DNA of 64,000 nt. Origin: Halovenus sp037080055. Its GTDB lineage: Archaea > Halobacteriota > Halobacteria > Halobacteriales > Haloarculaceae. Positions 59,273 to 64,000 of this stretch are shown piece by piece (position 1 is the first letter of the stretch; the number at the start of each line of letters is the position of its first letter). The notes under the pieces were generated by a model. The model saw nothing but the letters and a program-made list of their open reading frames with translations. It had not been told where the DNA came from and did not search any database. Location of the stretch: positions 62,001-126,000 of the forward strand of contig NZ_JBAOJI010000004.1 of the NCBI RefSeq assembly GCF_037080055.1, given 5' to 3'. The translations under genes were made by a program, and so were the position numbers.

Positions 59273-59818
59273 TCACGCGCTGGACGAGTCGAGCAGAGGA
59301 TGAGAGTCGCCGACCAACCACGCGAAGGCGGCCAGGACGGCGGCGTGAAATTCGACGAGGATAACGACGCTGGCGAGAATGATACCCACCTGTGCGGGCG
59401 TCGAGAGCAGTCCGAGCGAAACGATCAGCGTCGTCGCGCAGGCCGGGGCGTGAATCGTGTCGGTGGCGATCATCGCCCAGCTAGTCACCATGATCGAGAT
59501 GGTCGCGCTCGCCGCGAGGCGGAGTCCCTCGACGGAGTACGCCGGCGGTGTCGCCGTGAGCGAGATGCCGGCAGCGAGCAGGCTCCACGCGAGAAAGCCG
59601 GCGACCCCGCCGATGAGGTGGCTCCCGACGATGCGGTAGGTAAGGGTCCGCTCGCTCTGGCGCTCGAAGGCGAGAATGAACGCGGAGGGACCGAGACTGG
59701 GGAAGATGAACGGCTGGCCGCTGGCCCACGCAATCGTCCCGAGGACGGTGAAGAGGAGGCCAGCATACAGACTCGTTCCGACTCTGCGTCGCACAGACGC
59801 AGGTGTGGTATCGGGCAA
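59273..59818 (-). CDS. HPP-family membrane protein (candidate nitrite transporter)
   Basis: A protein of up to 181 residues with about five TM helices. PFIFPSLGPSAFILAF contains the G-P-S-A/x and the family's PSLGPSA block, with IHAPACATTLIVSLGLL (H-P/x-P-A motif) further on. HPP proteins have been linked to nitrite transport in cyanobacteria and plant chloroplasts (established for a few members), and here it sits between narK and nirA. The start is a TTG at 59818; GTG 59794 is an alternative. It is 45 nt downstream of narK, probably in one operon. Confidence 0.87.
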   Translation of the reverse strand: MPDTTPASVRRRVGTSLYAGLLFTVLGTIAWASGQPFIFPSLGPSAFILAFERQSERTLTYRIVGSHLIGGVAGFLAWSLLAAGISLTATPPAYSVEGLRLAASATISIMVTSWAMIATDTIHAPACATTLIVSLGLLSTPAQVGIILASVVILVEFHAAVLAAFAWLVGDSHPLLDSSSA

Positions 59819-59863
59819 TAAGTGCGCCGCGGTTTCGCTCGAAAAGAGACGGTACTGTGAGGC

Positions 59864-61186
59864 TCAGTCGTCGGCCGGCACGGAGGGCGTCGAGGCGGGT
59901 TCTTCGTCGGCGACGACCCAACCGTTCTCCGTCGCCACCTCGGCGATGTGCGGCTGGAAGATCCATGCGGCCAGCACCAGAATCGGAATCATCGTCACCG
60001 CGGCGACGGCGTAGCCGAGATGGAGGTTTGGCAGCAGCGCCGAGGAGAAAATGAGCGGGTAGAATACGCCGCCCGAAGAGCCGATTCCGCCGACGATTCC
60101 GGCGACACTGCCGGAGTCGTCCGGGAACATCGACGGGACCTGTGCGAAGATTGCCCCCTCCGCGAAGGCACAGCCGAGTCCGACGCCGAAGGCCGCGACG
60201 ACGGCGAGCACGATATTGCCGGTCAGGCCGGCAAGCGTCATTACGAACATCGCGAGGACGACGTAGACCAGCGTCACGAACGTCCACTGGTTGCGGTGTT
60301 CGCCCTCGAACCGAGAGATGATGTCCCACTCTTTGCGCTGGAACACGTCGCTCATGTAGCCGCCGATCGGTCGAAGGAGACCCGCAGCGATCGAGAAAGT
60401 CGCGGCGAATGCCGCAGCGATCTGGAGTCGTCCTTCGCCGAAGGCCTCGCGGTAGTACGTCGACAGCCAGCCGTTCATCGCCAGTTCGAGGCCGAAGGTC
60501 ATGACGTAGGCGACTGCGAGAACGACCGCACCGTATCGGGTGGCGACCCAGAGCCACTGTCTGAACGTAACTCCCTCCTTCGTGGCCTGCCGTTTCTGCT
60601 GGCTCTTGGCGGCGTCACCGACGAGATAGTAGACGACGGCCACGACCAGCGCTGCAACGCCAGTGTAGAAGAACGCAGCACGCCAGTTCGTCTCGAACAG
60701 CGGGCCGCTGTAGCCCGACCCGAACAGCGCCGGCAATAGGAGCAGCGAACCGAGGCCCGCTCCGGCGTTGCCGACACCTGCGTAGATTCCCTCGGCCAGT
60801 CCGAGATTCTCCTCCTCGAACCACTCGGAGACGTGCGCAATACCGATGACGAAGGTGATCCCGGCGAGTGACGCGATGATCCGTGCGGTGATAAAGACCT
60901 CGTAGGTCTGAGTGAACGCCGAGGCGATTGCGGCCAGTCCGACGACCACCATCGTCCAGAAGACAGTGGTGGGAGCACCGTACTTGTCGGTCAACGGACC
61001 GATCACGATCCGGCCCAGCGGAACCGCAATGATCGCCGCGCTGGCGACGATGCCGAGTTCGGCGACCGAGAGCCCGAACTCCTGAGCGATTCCGTCAGTG
61101 TAGGGAGCGAACGAAAACCAAATCGTAAACCCGAGGTTAAACATCACCGTTGCGAGTATAAGGTTCTTCCACTTCCCAGAGATCAT
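59864..61186 (-). CDS. narK: NarK-family nitrate/nitrite MFS transporter
   Basis: A 440-residue 12-TM major facilitator. It begins MISGKWKNLILATVMFNLGF. The family signatures are the Gly-rich nitrate motif in TM5 (AEGIYAGVGNAGAGLGSLLL) and in TM11 (AGIVGGIGSSGGVFYPLIF), with TM2/3 loop GPLTDKYG. It takes up nitrate and/or exports nitrite. A 27-codon ORF ends at its start (ATGA overlap at 61183-61186). HPP follows 45 nt downstream. Confidence 0.93.
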   Translation of the reverse strand: MISGKWKNLILATVMFNLGFTIWFSFAPYTDGIAQEFGLSVAELGIVASAAIIAVPLGRIVIGPLTDKYGAPTTVFWTMVVVGLAAIASAFTQTYEVFITARIIASLAGITFVIGIAHVSEWFEEENLGLAEGIYAGVGNAGAGLGSLLLLPALFGSGYSGPLFETNWRAAFFYTGVAALVVAVVYYLVGDAAKSQQKRQATKEGVTFRQWLWVATRYGAVVLAVAYVMTFGLELAMNGWLSTYYREAFGEGRLQIAAAFAATFSIAAGLLRPIGGYMSDVFQRKEWDIISRFEGEHRNQWTFVTLVYVVLAMFVMTLAGLTGNIVLAVVAAFGVGLGCAFAEGAIFAQVPSMFPDDSGSVAGIVGGIGSSGGVFYPLIFSSALLPNLHLGYAVAAVTMIPILVLAAWIFQPHIAEVATENGWVVADEEPASTPSVPADD

Positions 61187-61266
61187 GACTGACTCACCAC
61201 CGTCTCGCAGTCGTATCCGTACAGGCCGCGTTCGTAGATCGTTACCTCTGCTTTACGATCGATCAT
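61183..61266 (-). CDS. 27-residue ORF translationally coupled to narK
   Basis: A short frame from ATG 61266 to TGA 61183-61185. The product includes DRKAEVTIYERGLYGYDCET and ends VVSQS. Its stop overlaps the narK start codon as ATGA, the typical archaeal coupling arrangement, and codon choice looks like that of real genes. It could be a leader peptide, a small NarK-interacting protein, or a chance frame. It contains one cysteine and three tyrosines. No family is known to me. Confidence 0.55.
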   Translation of the reverse strand: MIDRKAEVTIYERGLYGYDCETVVSQS

Positions 61267-61645
61267 AATTATCCCATTCTGGAATACGCTCGTCTGCATT
61301 TTTCACCTGAATAGTTTTGATACACCCATAAAACTGTTCTCGTTAACAAATATCCAATCTTAGGCACTGGAATACCCAGATGCAGGTAATCTTCGGTCAA
61401 ATATAGAGTCCTTAAGGAGATCTAGCGTCAAATTCCATCGCCCATTTCAAAACATTCATTCAGAAAATGGTGGACAAAGTTCCACCGAGCCACAGGAAGG
61501 TGAGTTGCGGTCGGCGAAGGATGCGCGCGATATCGTCGTCGAGAGAGTCTGAAATTCTGCTCTCTCGGGATTTCGGACTGGGAATTCGAAGACAAGTGGA
61601 AGGAATTGGAGGTTCGTCAGCGATCAGTCACCGACTGTGGGGAAC
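61267..61645. other. Intergenic region narK-nasA with A/T-rich promoter sequence
   Basis: About 380 bp, markedly A/T-rich between 61267 and 61470, consistent with a separate promoter for the narK operon on the minus strand (A/T boxes at ~61298-61303 and further upstream). It also holds the stem-loop at 61469-61486. I see no other gene; the plus-strand frame from 61467 runs on into nasA as an antisense shadow. Confidence 0.6.
61469..61486. terminator. Stem-loop between nasA and narK
   Basis: GGTGGA-CAAAGT-TCCACC, a perfect 6-bp stem with 6-nt loop, 160 nt after the nasA stop in the minus direction. It may be a terminator for nasA or an operator for the narK unit. Confidence 0.4.
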
Positions 61646-63760
61646 TCAACTCGACGTGTCGGGTTCCTCGAACCGGACCGCACACTGTTTGAAATGCGGT
61701 TCGTCGGACTGGGGATCACGGTCAGGGAGTGTCAGTCGGTTGGTCGCCGGGTGGTGGATCGGCAGCCAGACCATCCCCTCGGGGACCCCTTCGTCGGGGT
61801 CGAGTTCGACCGTCGCACCGCCCCGTCGGGAGGCGATCCGAGTTCGTCCATCGGTGACGGACTCCTCGTGTGTGGCGATCGTTTCGGGATGAATCCGGGC
61901 GACGACGGGATCCGGATCGTCGACGGTTCGGGACCGAATTCCGGTGTTGTACCCGTCCGCTTCGCGGGCGGTCGTCAGCGTGAGCGGGTAGGCGTCGTCG
62001 GTGGGTTCGGGAAGCGCTCCCTGCCCGGCGGTCGAGAACTGAGCGTTGCCAGTCGCAGTGGGGAACGACCACGAGGGGGTCGCCGTGCCGCCGTCAGTGA
62101 CAGCGCTGTCCGTACTGCCCGCAGCGCTCGGATCCGCAGGCTCGTAGTACCGGTAGCCGCCGGCCGACTCCTCGTCCGGTGCGGGCCACCGGACAGCGAG
62201 ATTCTCTTCGAGTCGTTCGTAGGAGATCCCCGAACAGTCCGCAGGCGTCCCCTCGGTGAGCGCCGCAAACTCCTCGAAGACGGCCGCTGGGTCGGGTCGG
62301 GCGGTGTCGATCAACTCGGGGAACAGTCGGTTGCCGATGGTGGCGATGAGAGCCAGATCCGACCGGACGCCGCTGGGGGCCTCCGTCGCCGCACGGACCC
62401 GGGAGACTGTCCGTTCCATGTTGATCGCCGTCCCTTCGGACTCGCCCCACGTCGCCGCGGGCAGAACCACGTCGGCCAGTTCGGTCGTCTCTGTGTGGAA
62501 GGCGTCCTGGGCGATGACGAAGGCGTCGTCGAGTCGGTCGGTCGCCTGCTCGGCGTCGGGCATCCCCGCGACGGGGTTGGTCGCGACTGTCCAGATCACG
62601 TCAATATCGTCTTCGACCGTTTCGAGCAGGCCGACTGGACCCGGACCGGTGTCGTCGGGGAGACGATCAGTCGGAACGCCCCACTGTTCGGCCATGAACT
62701 GGCGTTCGTCGGGATCCTCGAAGGGGCGGTGCCCGGGCCAGGTGCCCTTCGAGGAGCAGACTCGCGTGCCCATCGAGTTGGCCTGGCCGGTCAGCGAGAA
62801 GGGGCCGCTGCCCGGTTCGAGGTTGCCGGTGGCGAGACAGAGATCGATCAGCCCGCGGGCGGTTTCGGTCCCCTGAACGTGCTGGTTGATACCCATCCCC
62901 CAGTAGATGAGCGCGTCTTCGTCCAGCGCACTCGCGAGCAGTTCGAGATCTCCTTCCGACACGTCGGCCGCTTGGCGGGCGGCCTCCGCGTCGGGCAACG
63001 AGTCGACGAGTTCGTCGAAGCCGTCAGTTGCCTGTTCGACGAACGCCTCGTCGATCCGGTCGGTTTCGAGGAGGCGGGCCAGGACGGCGCGAATCAGTGC
63101 GAGATCCTTCCCCGGCGCGAGCGAGACGTGCTGATCGGAGTTTTCTGCGGTTTCGGACCGAACCGGATCGACGGTGGTCAGTTCGACGCCATCCTCACCG
63201 GCGGCCTGCTTGATCCAGCGGAACATCACGGGATGAGCGACGGCGGGGTTGGCACCCCAGACGATGTGCCGGTCAGCGTCGGAGATATCGTCGTAGGTAC
63301 ACGGCGGCGCGTCGCTGCCGAAGGCCTGATAATACGCAGTGACGGCGCTTGCCATGCACAGCGTCGTGTTCGCGTCGTAGTATCGCGTGCCGAACCCGCC
63401 GCGGGCGAGTTTGCCCAACAAATAGGCGGCCTCGTTGGTCTGTTGACCGCTGCCGAGGATGCCGATGGCGTTCGGATCGGATTCGTGAGCATCACGGAGC
63501 GCTTCCAGCGCGGCATTGAGCGCCACGTCCCACGTCGTGCGGACGAGGTTGCCGTCACGGCGGACCATCGGCTTGGTAAGCCACTCGCCGTCGGGATCCT
63601 GGCTCTCCTCGATCCCGCGCGAACAGGCCAACCCGCGGTTGACTGGGTGGTTCACGTCTCCGCGGGCGATGTCGATGCCGACCCCGAGATCCGGAGACTG
63701 ATGCAGGTGGCCACAGCCGACGGCACACCGCATGCACGTCGTCGGGACCCACTCGGTCAC
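61646..63760 (-). CDS. nasA: Assimilatory nitrate reductase (NasA)
   Basis: A 704-residue molybdopterin oxidoreductase reducing nitrate to nitrite in the cytoplasm. The N-terminal [4Fe-4S] ligands are C9, C12, C16 and C46 (TTCMRCAVGCGH and NRGLACSRG). The molybdenum ligand is C135 in NTTLCMASAV. Cofactor-binding segments include VWGANPAVAHPV, GNLEPGSGPFSLTGQANSMG, LPAATWGESEGTAINMERTV and the C-terminal IHHPATNRLTLPD. There is no Tat signal. The start is a GTG at 63760, with an in-frame stop just upstream (63767-63769). It is the first gene of the cluster. Confidence 0.94.
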   Translation of the reverse strand: MTEWVPTTCMRCAVGCGHLHQSPDLGVGIDIARGDVNHPVNRGLACSRGIEESQDPDGEWLTKPMVRRDGNLVRTTWDVALNAALEALRDAHESDPNAIGILGSGQQTNEAAYLLGKLARGGFGTRYYDANTTLCMASAVTAYYQAFGSDAPPCTYDDISDADRHIVWGANPAVAHPVMFRWIKQAAGEDGVELTTVDPVRSETAENSDQHVSLAPGKDLALIRAVLARLLETDRIDEAFVEQATDGFDELVDSLPDAEAARQAADVSEGDLELLASALDEDALIYWGMGINQHVQGTETARGLIDLCLATGNLEPGSGPFSLTGQANSMGTRVCSSKGTWPGHRPFEDPDERQFMAEQWGVPTDRLPDDTGPGPVGLLETVEDDIDVIWTVATNPVAGMPDAEQATDRLDDAFVIAQDAFHTETTELADVVLPAATWGESEGTAINMERTVSRVRAATEAPSGVRSDLALIATIGNRLFPELIDTARPDPAAVFEEFAALTEGTPADCSGISYERLEENLAVRWPAPDEESAGGYRYYEPADPSAAGSTDSAVTDGGTATPSWSFPTATGNAQFSTAGQGALPEPTDDAYPLTLTTAREADGYNTGIRSRTVDDPDPVVARIHPETIATHEESVTDGRTRIASRRGGATVELDPDEGVPEGMVWLPIHHPATNRLTLPDRDPQSDEPHFKQCAVRFEEPDTSS

Positions 63761-64000
63761 GTCCGGTCACCTCCGCGCCGAACTCGGGAACTGGTCGAAT
63801 ACAGTCGAAGACGGTGCGAGAACCGACCACGTCGACAGCTGGGGACTTCGATCATATGTCGTTCTCTATCTACACGTGTAAGCTGTTGTCCATTCGTGTA
63901 AATCTTGCTCTCTTGTCCGCAACACTCACAGATTACTGTTCAGAATGCACAAGAAAAGGAACCCAGATCGGAATAATATTGGACAATCATCCACTAAAAA
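63761..64000. other. Upstream region of nasA up to the window edge
   Basis: The last 240 bp hold no credible gene. The stretch from ~63855 to 64000 is A/T-rich and contains the 10-bp palindrome at 63871-63880, repeats of CGTGTAA (63874-63880 and 63895-63901) and several TTGTCC/GGACAA motifs. It is the presumed control region of nasA; a divergent gene may begin beyond the edge. Confidence 0.5.
63871..63880. promoter_or_regulatory. Palindrome TACACGTGTA upstream of nasA
   Basis: A perfect 10-bp palindrome ~110 nt before the nasA GTG, with a related half-site CGTGTAA 21 nt further on. It is a candidate operator for nitrogen-source control. Confidence 0.45.

Noticed and set aside
59125..59364. 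Plus-strand frame between nirA and the HPP gene
   Set aside because: Product is Arg-rich, becomes antisense to HPP, and the upstream part has no coding character.
61637..63901. 754-codon plus-strand frame opposite nasA
   Set aside because: Fully antisense to nasA, with Arg/Gly-rich composition; a G+C-driven shadow.
1..64000. tRNA, rRNA and CRISPR arrays
   Set aside because: Reading both strands I found no cloverleaf with CCA-proximal GTTCAA-type arm, no rRNA signature and no regularly spaced repeats. Short or degenerate tRNAs could be missed without a covariance search.

Overview
The window is chromosomal DNA of a halophilic archaeon (class Halobacteria). The evidence is the strongly acidic proteome, the high G+C with G/C-rich third positions, and TATA boxes centred about 26-28 nt upstream of start codons (leaderless transcripts). 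Marker genes agree: CetZ tubulin, thermosome, pelota, F420-biosynthesis genes, a halocyanin-like cupredoxin, Tat lipoproteins, PGF-CTERM-like surface proteins and haloarchaeal signal-transduction genes. The genus cannot be fixed from sequence alone.

Layout. 0-6.3 kb: an edge-truncated gene, a small conserved protein, an ABC-2 exporter pair, a PAS histidine kinase, a FlaD/E-like archaellum accessory protein, and a ParA-CheW operon. 6.4-14.4 kb: three coenzyme F420 genes (cofH; cofC and cofG on the other strand), a soluble chemotaxis transducer, an acyl-CoA ligase, a lactonase-like hydrolase and a halocyanin. 14.4-28.2 kb: CetZ with an overlapping membrane-anchored secreted protein, a nucleoside-diphosphate-sugar-epimerase-like protein, a regulator/membrane-protein cassette, a 7TM histidine kinase, a Na+/Ca2+ antiporter, purC, an HTTM protein, a DASH-type photolyase with a ribbon-helix-helix partner, and a Tat lipoprotein with an internal duplication.

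28.4-31.86 kb: a compact, A+T-richer integrative element of about 3.45 kb is inserted in a DNA-3-methyladenine glycosylase gene (alkA). It is bounded by 13-bp direct repeats. Removing the element and one repeat restores a 579-nt open frame exactly. It carries a tyrosine integrase, small DNA-binding proteins, a predicted Mrr-like nuclease and a two-TM protein.

32.3-46.8 kb: pelota, a GAF histidine kinase, small membrane proteins, a second acyl-CoA ligase, hisI with a coiled-coil protein, thermosome, a sensor-domain membrane protein, a sulfurtransferase overlapping its regulator, and tRNA-splicing endonuclease. Two genes here (a DUF6069-like membrane protein and a methyltransferase) carry single-base frameshifts. 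46.9-53.2 kb: two tandem paralogous cell-surface beta-helix proteins. 53.2-55.9 kb: a CitA-type citrate synthase preceded by a second citrate-synthase-like protein fused to a C-terminal winged helix. 56.1-64 kb: an assimilatory nitrate cluster on the minus strand, in transcription order nasA, a 27-codon ORF, narK, HPP membrane protein, nirA, DUF6360-like protein, cobA.

Best candidates for something new: the alkA-disrupting element and its cargo; the citrate-synthase/winged-helix fusion; the ParA-CheW pair, whose CheW has a basic N-terminal peptide and a long acidic linker; the membrane protein overlapping cetZ; and the small ORF coupled to narK.
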